A stretch of DNA of 64,000 bases. It comes from Apus apus. Taxonomy: Eukaryota; Chordata; Aves; Apodiformes; Apodidae. Each line of letters starts with the position of its first letter. Position 1 is the first letter of the stretch. Shown here piece by piece: positions 21,961 through 33,700 of this stretch. The position numbers and the translations under genes are program-made. Below the pieces are notes generated by a model, which was not told the DNA's origin, ran no database searches, and worked only from the letters and a program-made list of their open reading frames with translations. The stretch is from the NCBI RefSeq assembly GCF_020740795.1, contig NC_067286.1, positions 677,990 through 741,989 of the forward strand, read 5' to 3'.

Positions 21961-24924
21961 AGAACGTGGAAAGCAAGAGGGGCAGGGTGGTTTTTTCGGC
22001 AGAGGTGGGCAAGCCAAGGTGCTGGTGGAGACCCTGTGCTGGACATGGATGGGGTGATGGTGTTGGAGAAGACCCACCTCAAAACCTCACCACGAATCCT
22101 CTGGTTTGGGCAAAACAATCCATGATGTGCAAAACGTTTTGGGTTGGATGGTGCAGGCTAGTGGAATTGCTGGACCAGAGTGCTCAAGAATTGCTTTCAG
22201 GAGGCTCTGCCAAGTCCAGGTTTGTGTGGACACAGGTCTTGACAAGCTCAAATAACCCCAAAGGCTCCATACTTAGCATGGGAACCATGTCAGTATCCAC
22301 CACGTTCCAATAAGGTGGGTTCTTAGCACTGTTTGGACAGAGCCTTATATCAAAAGCCATTTATTCTGCTATTACTATTCATGATTCCCCTCAGTGTTAC
22401 CCTGGATGTTTGAGCTGGGATCTGCCTAATCCTGTAAAGCCCAGCTTCTCCTCGTGCCAGAACGGGGAACAAAGTCATAATTCTCCCTTTGCAGCCTCCC
22501 TGGTTGTTGCTATGGGGATGATGCGATGGCCCCGGGCCAGCCCTGCTGCTCCTGCCAGCACAGGTAGGAGAAGACCCTTCCCGAAGGGAAGGCTGCCCTT
22601 GGATTGCACACCACAATTAACCCGGGGAACTTACAGGAATCGGCAATTAACCGGGGAAGTTGCAAATCACTGGGTGCACGGAGGCGCCAGGCTGGAGGGA
22701 GCTGTTCCCTGCACGGGAAATGAAGCTCCGAGCCAGCCCGGCTCTGCTGGAGGGCTCCGCAGGCGCCGAGCTTTGTACTTCAGAGTCCTCAGATACTGAC
22801 AATTCTGCTGGATTTGCCCTATTTGCAGCCTGCCCCACTCGTCCCAGTCCAGGTCCCACTGGTCCCCATGTCCCCAGCAGGCTCCTTGCCCAGGACTCAG
22901 CCCTGGCTCTCCCTGCCGACCCTGCGCTTCACCTGCGTGGAGAAGAGACTCCTACGGTACAGAAGTCCCCTTGAAAATAACCCCCTGGGATGCTGAGGAT
23001 GCCTCTGGGTGCGAGGGGCTGGTGGTGTGACCTCCCCCCAGGCAGGACACACTAACCCCACCTGAGAACAGCAACGCTGATAAGTCCTCCCTTGTTTGAT
23101 CCCAGCAGCTGCTGGACCTGCCTTGTCCCCAAAAACCTGGACCTGGGGCCACTGTCCTGCTCCGGGTGCAGGTTTCCTCACCAAAGAGGGAAATCAGAGA
23201 GGTTGGATGTGGTCTCTTCTTGACAAACCCACCCTGGCTGCTTTTTATCACCTTGTTATATACTCCGTGGGCTTGAATAGATTTACATACACACACCCCC
23301 CACCCCTCGTATTTCCACCAAAGAGCAGCTTTATAACCCCGTCACCTTCCTCTTTACACGTGAGCCGAGCAGCCCCCACGTCCCTGCTTTTGGGGCTGGA
23401 GATGTGACAGTGACACGGGCTCCAGCGCCGCCCCCTTCCTCCCGTTTGTAGGGCTGGGCAGGAGGATGGCATGAGAAGCCTACCAAAAAATTGTGGAAAG
23501 AAAAACAGGAAAAGGAGCCTTCCTGGCGGGCAGAGGGTCTGTGGGCAAATCACGCACCACGAACAACCCCCGTGCCAGGAGATTCCTGCAGCGGTGATGG
23601 TGAAGCAGCCAAAGCCCCGGAGCAGTGAGCTCAGGGTGCTCTCCTGCTGCCTCCAGCACCCACCCGAGCGCAGCGGGGATGTACAGGTCCTCCCGGCCTC
23701 TCAGAAATGGAAAAATGGGGGGAAAGGTGTGATTTGTGCACCTGATGGGCAGGAAACCCCCAGGAGCTTGTCTCCTGTCTCTCCCTGCCCTTCCCTGCCG
23801 TGATTATAATCTTTAATTTCTGACTTTGCCACCTGCACTGTGTTTCATAAAATTTTAAAGCTAATGCTCTGCCAAACTCAAATGGCACCGGAGCAGATGT
23901 TTAAGTGCAGCCCAGGATGAATAAATTATGGAGCTCGTGGATGTACAGTGAGGGAAGGAGAGGCTGGCTAGCTCTGAATGGAGAGATAATTGATTTAAAT
24001 GACATTGTCCATTGTAATCACTTGGGATTAGCTCTTTGGGCACAGGCAGAACAAGGGATGCAGCCATTAAAGATACTGGTCTAATGACAACAGTGACTCT
24101 CCCGCCGGCAATCCCTGCTCAGATTTTTCTTAAATTATGTTTTGGCAGCTCTGAGGGTTTTCTGCCTCTTTCTCCCACCTCGATCATCAGGGAGAAGAGA
24201 CAGGGCTGATTTAGGGCTGATTTGGGGCTGATTTCGATCCCAGCCCAGGACAGCCCCTGCAGTGGGTGCAGTGGGAGCCCGGGGTTCAGAAGGGCTGCTG
24301 GGGATGGGGCTGCAGTGAGGGAGCAGCCAGGAAGGGCTGATTGGATGCTGGAGAAGAAGCTGCATCACAAGATGCTCTGGAGCTCAGCCCGGCTGGGTTA
24401 TCCGCTGGGGCGTGGGGAGGGGGTTTCATTACGATACAGAAGCACCTGCAGGGAGAATATATTGAGCATTAAAGAGCTTTCTAGTGTCCCAGAGAAAGGC
24501 GTTAAGAAGAGTCGATGGCTCAACACCAAATCCAGCCGCAGCAGCACCTGGCTGCTTTTTTTAACATCGAGAATGGGTAAAAAATGCCTGTGACTGGTGA
24601 ACCCACCTCTTTTTGTTGCTCTGCTACAGGCAACGGTGATGACCCTGGGCAAGTCACCCTTCCAGCACGGCTCCGTGGGGAAGGCGTTTACCTGGCAGGG
24701 TTAAATAGAGTAGCTTGGCAAACCCGCCGCTGCCATGGAGTTTATTCCCCGGGATCCCAAGAGCTTCCCGCTCCGAGTCCCGTCTCCCTGAGGGAGGCTG
24801 CTGTCCTGCCCCCCCAGGCAACCTGCGTGTGGGGGGCTCGATGCCACCCCTGCCCTTGCGAGTAACGGCCTGGAGGTGGCATCTGGTGAAACTCGTGGCG
24901 GTATTTTTGCGCTTCACAGCTTTT

Positions 24925-24953
24925 TGTGTGTGTGTGTGTGACTTTTTTTTTTT
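24925..24953. repeat. (TG)8 followed by a T run
   Basis: Eight tg units, then 'ac' and eleven T. Confidence 0.9.
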
Positions 24954-25220
24954 AATCGGCTTCTGAATCCTCCCCTTGTCTCTGCCTCCCCAGGGAGGGA
25001 GATCTGCAGCGCCCCAAAACCTCCCTCCGTCGCACCCCTGTCCCGGGGTAAAGCAGAGAGCAGGAGGGGAGGGATCCCCAGGCCTGGGGGTCGCTCCGGC
25101 GCCCCTGCCAGCCCCCCAGGGATGCTCCGCTCCTGACCCCGCGCTGGGGACAGAGGAGGGACCCTCGGGGCTGCCAGCGGCAGCTCAGGGGTCTCAGGGG
25201 CACTGGGGAGCAAAGGAAGT

Positions 25221-25340
25221 GTCCAAGGGCAGGCTGGACGGGGCTTGGAGCGAGCCGGTCGAGCGGGAGGTGTCCCTGCCCGTGGTAGGAGGTGGGATTG
25301 GGTGATGCTGAAGGTCCCTCCCAACCCAAGCCCTTCGGAT
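25221..25340 (+). mobile_element. CR1 LINE 3'-end fragment
   Basis: Short remnant: aggctggacggggcttggag, gaggtgtccctgcccgtgg, then a gattgggtgatgctgaaggt block and tcccaaccc. Old and GC-shifted within the CpG-rich block. Confidence 0.7.
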
Positions 25341-25793
25341 CCCAGCCCCGCACCGCGGCTCCTCTGTCCCCGCCGCTCCCCCCGGCCCAAGGGTGGGACT
25401 CTTGCCATTGCCTTGGGCGGACGCCCTGAGCGGAGCCTTTTTTTCCCTTTCCCCCCTTTCAGGCTGACAACTGGGCCTCAGGATCAGCTGCTTGTTGCTC
25501 AGCATCGGCCTTTCAGCGCGCAGCAGGTGCAGGAGCGGCCCCGGGCTCGGCTGCTGTAATCCCCGCTGCCCCCGGGCCCCCCTCGCACAATATTGTCCCC
25601 TCGGCTCAAGAATGTTTTTTTGTCTCCCCCTTCGCAGTTGCGAATTCTTTTCTATATTGAAAAGAAACATCTTTCTAATCTTCCTCCCCGGCCGAAGAAG
25701 CGGCTGCGAGGGGGAACGTGCTCCTGCCCGGCTGTGCGGGAGGAGCCGCGGGAGGAGCCGCGGGGCTGGGCAGGACTCGGGAGGATGCCCCCC

Positions 25794-25889
25794 CTGCCCG
25801 CACCTGCCAGGGGATCGGGCCCCCCCTGCCCGCACCTGCCAGGGGATCGGGGCCCCCCTGCCCGCACCTGCCAGGGGATCGGGCCCTCC
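25794..25889. repeat. 32-bp minisatellite, three copies plus a partial copy
   Basis: Units start at 25,794, 25,826 and 25,858, with a partial one at 25,890. The core is cgcacctgccaggggatcgg and the copies are nearly identical. Confidence 0.95.
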
Positions 25890-27683
25890 CTGCCCGGGGC
25901 AGGGGGATCCCGGGGCCGGGGGGATCCCTGGGCAGGCTGTAGCATCGCCCTGCTCCAGCAGCACCGCAGGGCTCGGCCTCGTCTCGTCCTCCCCGTGTAG
26001 TAAATAAGACGCGATGACACTTCCGTTATGTGTCACCCTGCGCTGAAGTGGCACAGCAGGGAAACAGCCTCCTCCTCCTCCCCGCGGCTGCCGGAGCCTG
26101 CCTTCCCCGCGGGCAAGAAACCGCGTCCTCTGCCCCGCGTCCGCAGGGGCACGGACATGGGCACGGACACGGACATGGACGCGGCCCCCGAGGCAGGGAA
26201 CGGCTCCTGCATCCCCAGGGCAGGCTGGGGGGACAGAGCAGAGGGCACAGGGGCTCTCTGGGAACAAGCAGGTGGTCCCAAAGGCACAGCAGACTGGAGA
26301 TCCCATCGGGCAGCCCCAGCAGAGCTCAGGAAGTGTAATTTTTGGGGGAAACTAACCCCTTCAGGGTTCTGCTGGGAAGTGAGGACCCTGCCTGGGATGC
26401 TGCTCAAACACGGGTCCCTCTTCTGAAGGACTCATCCTGGAGAACTCAGCAGGGTTGGACCTCATCAGATCAGAGAAGATTTGGTTTTGGACACAGCTTG
26501 GAGAAGCCATGGTCCCACCTGCCCAGATGCACGGGGCAGGGCACAGGATGTGCTCCAGGAGTTTCTACATCAAATGCATTTTAGTACCTGTTCAGGCAGC
26601 ACCGGGGCTCAGCACAAGCCCAGGTCTTCCAGGCCAAGCTGCTTTTTCTTGCAGTCAGCTCCAGAGAGGAGTCGTGGAGCAAAGGGTTAAGGACACAGAA
26701 CAAGTTTCCCCGTGCAAACAGTATTTAGCACAGCTCAGGAGTTCAGTGGAGGAGCTGAAGAGAGCAGAGCTGCAGAGTCCCTGGCAGGAGGGCACGACCC
26801 AGACCTCCCCACCCTGCCAGTGCTCAGGGCAGGGCAAGAACCTGCTCCCTGGCCTCACACCCCTACCCTGCTGCTGCAGCCAGCTGGGATCCCACCATCA
26901 GCACACCCTCGGATCCACCCATGGCTGCTGGCAGCAGAATGTCTTCAGCTGCAAAATTCTCCTGTAGGAGATCACACTGAGCCAGAGCTTTGGTCCCTTC
27001 AGGCCACCATGCTCAGACTGTTCTTCCATTAGATGTTCAAGCCTAGGGAAGAAGCTGCAGAGCAGCTCTGGTTGCACACAGCAAAAAATCAATCACCTGA
27101 GCTGGATGCCCCAGGCTGCCAGGCTGGTTTTAGTTCTTTCAGGCAATCAATAACTGGTAACCTGTGAGCCTGACCCAGCTGCTACAGGATGGATGCTTTA
27201 TACACACCAAACAACTGAGGGAGCACCCAAAACTTCCCCAGCTGGTGGGCACTGCTGGGTGCAGGCTCTGACAGCAGGCAGCATTGGTGGCTTCCCAAGC
27301 AGCTGTGAGAAACGTCCTTAGGAACCTGCCCCATTCCAAATCCTCATGTTTTCCACACACTGCTAAAACAAATCCAGCATTTACCCTTGTGAATACTTCC
27401 CTCTGCTCTCCACGCTTGTCTCTGCCTAGTCACCAGCTGCAAACAGGACAGGTACCCTCAAACCAGGAAAGGTGCAGCACACCCAGCCCTGCCTGACCAC
27501 CAGCCAAAGGCTGATCAGTCTGGGACAATTCCATGATGAATTCAGAGCAGACACATGAAGATCATCTCCATAGGCACAGTTTTCCCTGTTTGCTCTGCTG
27601 CTCTCCAGAGGAGGCCTGAGGCACAGCCTGGGTGTTTCACTGTACTTTATATATAATAGTTATTCTTTTTAAAAAGTATTGTT

Positions 27684-27990
27684 AGGGGTCAGACCTGTTG
27701 GAGAGGGTCCAGAGAAGGGTCACCAAGATGATCCAAGGGCTGGAGCAGCTCTGCTATGAAGACAGGCTGAGAGAATTTGGGCTGTTCAGCCTAGAGAAGG
27801 CTCCAGGGAGACCTTAGAGCACCTTCCAGCGCCTGAAGGGGCTCCAGAAAAACTGGGGGGGGGCTTTTCATCAGAGAAGATAGTGAACGGACAAGGGGTG
27901 ATGGTTTTAAACTGAGAGAGGAGAGATTTAGGTCAGATATTAGGAAGAAATTCTTCACTGTAAGAATTCTTCTTTGGTAAAAGCTGTGGT
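27684..27990 (+). mobile_element. CR1 LINE fragment, 3' region
   Basis: Contains the CR1 3' blocks gagggtccagagaagggtca, gggctgttcagcctagagaa and aggaagaaattcttcactgt in order. Truncated at both ends, without the terminal 8-bp repeats. Confidence 0.85.
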
Positions 27991-29585
27991 TGGTAAGGAA
28001 GAGGGAGGGAGAGGAAGGGAAAGCAGCTACACCCTCACTGCTGCCAGCCCCGTGTGCTGCAGTAGGGACCGGGCACAGCCTGCACCTCCCCTCTGCTGGG
28101 AAACACCCTGGGAGTACAGGCCCCCTGGAAAAAGCTTATTTTGTTAGTATCATTTAAAGATTAAAGCCCTTATCCCTCATAGAGCCCTCCCCACTCTTCC
28201 TTTTACAGTGAGACCTGCCTGGCGGGAGGAGAGGCAGCCCCTGCAGAGCTGTGGGTGAGGTTTGATTTACAGCCCCTGCTCAGGACTGATGAGTCTCTCC
28301 CTCCCCCCTGCCCTGTGATGCGTTGGACATTGATTCATTTTACCTCCAACTCCAAGGTGCTGATCAGCTGAGAAAGTGAAGGGATTATTTCTTATGTGTA
28401 TTAAAAATTAGACCTCTCCAATGTTAAGAGGACAGGTTTAAAAATCCTCAGGTCCCTTCACTTCAGAAAACCTATTTTTAACAATCTGAATCTCACATCC
28501 TGAAGTGGCTTCTTGGAGAAGCTCCTCTGGCCAGAGACAGATCATACCACAGTGACTCAGTTCCTCTGTTCTTTTGAGAGTCTTCAAGGCAAATTGCTGT
28601 GATTCATTCCCATATTAAAGAGCTGAAGAACATCCAGGTGGAATACAAGGTACTGGAGATGTTGTGCCTGTGCTTCTCATCCCCCCTGTGAGTGTTCCCA
28701 CCTCCTTTCCAGTCAGATCTGCCTTCTACTGGGACCCAGAAGCTGGAGCAGAGCAACATGCTCTGCAGCAGGGCTTCCTGCCTACCCGCCCTGGCCACAG
28801 CCTGCTGGAAAACATGCCAGCAGGGAGGAGGGTCAGGGCTTTGGGCTGCCCTTCCTCATCACAGCAGGAACCTGCCTCCCAAATAATTTGGTACATCTGG
28901 AAGCTCCTGCCCTCGGGCTTTCAAGGGACACTAGCTTGGGGTGTAGCAACTGCAGCAATTTTGTGCCTTGCACATCCAGGAGGCAACATCTGAAATCACT
29001 GTGAGAACACAGAGCTGCCTGGTCACCTCCACTCAGGTACAGTAACAAACTCAGTGTGCACAGGCACCTCACTTGTGCTTCAAGGCTCATTTCCAAAGCA
29101 CTCTCCGGTGCAGCTCAACAAGATACCTTTGACAGGCCACCTCTCACCCCTCTCTGCTACCTCCATCCAGAGGTTCAAGCTGAAAATTAAACCCAGGGAC
29201 ACTCCCAGAGCAACAGCCACCCACCCCAGCTGCAGCAACACGAAGTTTGGGAAGAAGGCACTACCACCATGACTTCAGCAGCTCTTTCCAGCTCTGAATG
29301 ACATGGAGTTTTGTAACTTTAACACACACTTGGTGATTCAGAACAGCGAATTTTTCTTCAATCTGTGGTATTTTAAAATTCTCTATTAGCCTGTCACCTG
29401 GTACAGACAGATGTCAACTACAACCAGAAAAAATACACAAAGCTTTAGTCTTTTTTTTCAGTTAAAACTGCTGGGAAGTTGCCTACATGGCAACTGTTTT
29501 TAATTAAATGTTCTGTCATATTTACAGAACTCCATAAATCTCTGTGATTCACTCTTTCAGGCTGGCAGTACACTGTGCAATTTTC

Positions 29586-29591
29586 TTTAAT
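29586..29591 (-). other. IVD: Candidate IVD poly(A) signal ATTAAA
   Basis: Closest minus-strand ATTAAA after the IVD stop, implying a 3' UTR of about 1 kb; a second lies at 29,499-29,504. No minus-strand AATAAA was found by eye in 29.3-30.57 kb. Confidence 0.3.
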
Positions 29592-30572
29592 GAAGCTGGA
29601 TAAACCTCCCTTTGCTGTGTATAATATGCACTGAGGACACCCACAAATGCTGCTGCGCTCGCTCTGCCCTCTCGAGCCAGCCCGAGGGTGGAGTGTGAGT
29701 ACCTCCTTTGGCCAAAAGAAAAACCTTCAGGAAAGAAAACAACAACCAACAAACAACCCCAAAAGTCACCCTCCTCCTGCCTGCTTCATTCATGGGTGTC
29801 ACAATACAGGCCTGAGGCTTGAGCTGCTCCCAGGATGCTGGCTGGTGACATCTCTGAGCGAGGGGCCGTCAGGCAGAGCAGCAGACTTGGAGCTGCTCGG
29901 GGACATCTTGAGAAGCAGCAGGAAGAAAGGGAAGTAAGGAAAGGAGCAGATGTGGCATTTTAACGAGGTTGGAAGAACCATCACCTAAAACCCTGCTTGT
30001 GCAGAGATGATGCCTGAGTGCTCACGACAGCCACCTCATGATGTGATTGGCCTTGAGTTTCCAAGATGGAAGTTATTAATCCCACCGGAAGGGAGATTTC
30101 ACCTTCCAGTGGTACTAGGCTAAACACTATTTCATGGCACTTTAAAAAAAGAAATAAAAACAACCCCAAATTCTTCTCTCATTGGCCTTGGTTTTTTGCT
30201 TTTTTTTGGTTGACTTCCTGTGCTCAGCAATGGCTGCCTCCTGGTTCAGGCACACTGCTCACCAGCCTGCGTGGTTGGGGAAATGTCCCCTGGATGAACC
30301 ACAGCCCTCTAATGCTGAGGATCAGGTTGGCTGATGAACAGGATGAATCAGGATGATCATGAGAAGAGAAAAAAACACTTTTCCTTCCAGGCCACCTTCT
30401 GATTCATGCTGCCAGAGCTCGGTCCAGCAGCACCTCCAGAAGTGGGCGGAAGAGCATCCACAAGTGACGATGCCAGAATGACAAGCAGAAAGAAGAAGAA
30501 GAGTTGTGTGCTCCAGCCTCTGGGGCCAAAGGCCTCGTGGTGGTGGGGGTGCTGCCTCCCTGCTGGCAGACC

Positions 30573-30706
30573 CTACTTGAAGGTGGCATTGAAGGCCCTG
30601 CCGATGACGAGCCTGCGCACCTCGCTGGTGCCAGCCCCGATCTCGTAGAGCTTGGCGTCGCGCAGGAACCGCCCCATCGGGTAGTCGTTGATGTACCCGT
30701 TCCCAC
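30573..30706 (-). CDS. IVD: IVD last coding exon 12 (residues 376-419 and stop)
   Basis: 134 nt. Encodes [20 protein letters not shown] through [17 protein letters not shown], ending ATFK and TAG. Holds the second acyl-CoA dehydrogenase signature and the C-terminal helix that contacts FAD. Confidence 0.97.
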
Positions 30707-33700
30707 CTGCCACCAGAGAGAAGGCACAGGTCATTTCTCCTCCCTGATTGCAGGGGCTTTAAGGGTGGGATGGGAGAGGGCAAAGCTCTGGCACTGCTCT
30801 TGGCTCCCTCCAGCAGCTGCTCAGAGGAATCAGTGCGGTCAGTGACTCACCCAGGCACTGAATCCCATCCAGAGCCACCTGGGTCGCACACTCTGCTGAG
30901 TACAGGATCACTCCAGCACAGTCCTGCAGGAGAGGCAGGAGGATGACAGTCAGGAAAGGTGTCACCTGCCTGTCTCCAACCTCCACGTCGCTCTGACCCT
31001 CCCACTGCTCTACAGGCATCTGCTAATGAGCCTGCAGCCCTGACCACAAAGGCACAAGAGAAGCTGCAGCAGCTTGTCTGTCACTGCAGACACTTGTGGC
31101 AGGTCTGCAAAGGCCACGTGGGGACGGGAAAAGAAAAGAAAAAAAAAAAACAAAACAGAAAAAGGGGAAAAAAAGGAGTGCAGCAGGGGAGCTGGTCTCT
31201 CATGAACGACCATCATAGCCACAGGAGACCAATGTGATTTGATTTGGGATGCAGGGCTCTGTGCTCCAACTGTTAAACACTCAGTCCCCTCCTTTCACAG
31301 GGGTCCTGGAGATGACAACACCTCGGAATGACTCCCACAGCCCCTCCCCACAGCCAGGATATTGTGTTTGGGCTGCCAATAAACACCTACTGATGCTGCT
31401 AAATCTGCTGCCTTGCAGAAGGAGGCTTTCTTTTCCTTCTGGGGGGGAGGAAGCACTTAGGGCTGTGAGTGGGTCATTCTGAGCCCCCAGGACAGAACCT
31501 CCACCCGGGGACCACATGACAGGGATTCCCCCCAGCAGACAGGCCAGGTGGGAGCAGCTGACCTTGGCGTTGAAGTGTCCCCGGTCACAGGCCCTGGCCA
31601 CGTTGTAGACGTACTGCCGGCAGGCCATCAGCCGCGTGTACATGTCTGCCATCTTGCCCTGCATCAGCTGCAACAGCAGAGACAGGGGTGAGGGTCACCT
31701 TCTGCATCAGCACTGGGGAGCACCCATTCCCCAACCCACCTCACTAGACACATGGGAAGACGTGGATTCACAGCTACATGTGAGGGAGCTGGAGGTTCTG
31801 TCAATTCAGACTCGGTTCTCCTCCCACTCTATTCTGCCTTCAAGAGGCCCCATCTGGAATATTGTGTCCAGTTCTGGGCTCCTCAGTTCAAGGACAGGGA
31901 ATCTGCTTAAGACTCCAGTGCAGAGCCACAAAGATGCTGAAGGGAGTGGAACATCTCCCTGGTGAGGAAAGGCTGAGGGAGCTGGGTCTTTTTAGCTTGG
32001 AGAAGAGGAGACTGAGGGGCAACCTCATCAGTGTTCACAAATATGTTAAGGGTGAGCGTCAGGAGGATGGAGCCAGGCTTTGTTCAGTGATGCCCAGTGA
32101 TAGGACAAGGGGCAATGGGTGCAAACTGGAGCATAGGAGGTTCCACATAAACATCAGTAAAAACTTCTTTACTGTGAGAGTGACAGAGCCCTGGGACAGG
32201 TTGCCCAGAGAGGCTGTGGAGTCTCCTTGGCTGGAGACATTCAAACCCACCTGGACACGTTCCTGTGTGATGTGCTCTGGGTGACCCTGCCTGGCAGGGG
32301 GGTTGGACTAGATGATCTTTCCAGGTCCCTTCCAACCCCTGAGATTCTGTGATTCTGTGACTCCCAAGTGTCAGCCACAGCCCTGGCTGTGCCCATCAGT
32401 GGCCTCAGGCAAACATGCTTAGAGATCCTGTCACCTTCCCACCACATCATTACATCATGCAGCCCCAGCACAAACTCCAGACAAACTTCCCCACCCAAAG
32501 CCCTTCCACCACAGAGCTCTTTGTCTTCTTCTTTTTGAAGAGAAAAGCAAGACAACAGAAGTTCCTAATTTCTTTGCTGCCTCACCTGGAAGAGGCCAAT
32601 CTTCTGTCCAAATGCTTCTCTTACATGCAGGTATGGGATCGCGTGGTCAAGGACAGCTTGCATGAGCCTAAGCCAAGCACAGATACAGAGGAAAAGGAAG
32701 AACAGAACTATTAATTAATAATAATTAAACTTTGGAAGTGTAATCTAAGGCAAAAAAGGTTCTCCTACCTAGCATGATATGCTGCTGCATTCCCACAGCT
32801 CCACTCAAACACCACTAGGAACAGAATCCAAAGTTCCCATTTTTCTCCCCAGTGCTCTGCACATTTGGGACACCTTGTGGTGAGGTCTCACCTGCGTAAT
32901 TCAGGGGACTGAGACAACGAGGGAAGAGGTTTCTTACAACTGCAGCCAGGACAGCTTGTGCTGCCTGGCATCTCCAGAGACCAGCAACTCTTGGAGTGCT
33001 TGCCAGTACCACAGAAAAGCACAAGCAAGAACAAGAGGGTGAAAAATCCTCCTTCTGCTTTGTGGAAGATGGTCTGTCCACCTGAGGATTAGTACAGAGA
33101 GACCACCTGGGAGGACAAAAGGACTGCAGGGTAAAAATAATTACTGGGGAGCCTATTTATTCTGAATAAATGCAGAATGAACCCTTTCCCCAGTCCAGTG
33201 GAGGGGCTGTGGCCGGGCTACTCTGGAAGACAGGTTTGCCAGCTTTCTTTCTGGTGTTGCTTCCTCTACCCCTTCCCTCTCAGAGCATGTTCCACATAGA
33301 TGCTTTCAAACTGAAAAAACTGCACAAGAAGTGTCCCAGTATCTCAGGTCTCCATTCGAGCTGCATCCCACTGGGCTAGGTGATGGTGAAGGATCCTCTG
33401 GCCTGGCAGTCTATAAAAGTTGACAAACCCTTACCCCAAAGGCCCACCAGACAGAATGAGTCTCTCCAGGTCCAATCCACTCATCAGAATGTAGACTCCT
33501 TTGCTCAGTGTCCCCAAAACATTTTCAGCTGCAATCAGCAAAGGAAAATTACTTACTTCTGTGCAGAACCAAGACAGCCTGTTCACTGGGGAGAGGATTC
33601 AAACTTTCATTCCCCTTTACCTTCCCTTTTGGTTTGAGACAAACTTCCAGACAGGCACTGAGATTTGACACACACACTCCCTGCCACCAAGATGCCTTTT

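Larger units (their letters stand above)
20601..24999. other. Non-coding DNA, no gene seen
   Basis: Holds a T-rich tract (20,610-20,636), a purine-rich tract (21,780-21,990), a candidate conserved element (23,800-24,130) and a (TG)8 with T run (24,925-24,953). Confidence 0.6.
25000..26250. promoter_or_regulatory. CpG-rich block 4.3 kb downstream of IVD
   Basis: GC-rich, with a 32-bp minisatellite, an AT-rich conserved-looking patch (25,600-25,690) and a CR1 remnant. By distance from IVD this could equally be the BAHD1 first exon. Confidence 0.35.
26251..30572. other. IVD 3' flank and 3' UTR, one CR1 remnant
   Basis: The part next to IVD (about 29.5-30.57 kb) is probably IVD 3' UTR. The rest is intergenic, with a CR1 fragment at 27,684-27,990. 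Confidence 0.55.

Noticed and set aside
25194-26306. 370-codon minus-strand frame
   Set aside because: Translates a CR1 remnant and the 32-bp minisatellite; not a gene.
1-30570. BAHD1 coding exons
   Set aside because: Expected by synteny, but no frame resembles the BAHD1 N-terminal region or its BAH domain, so no gene was called.
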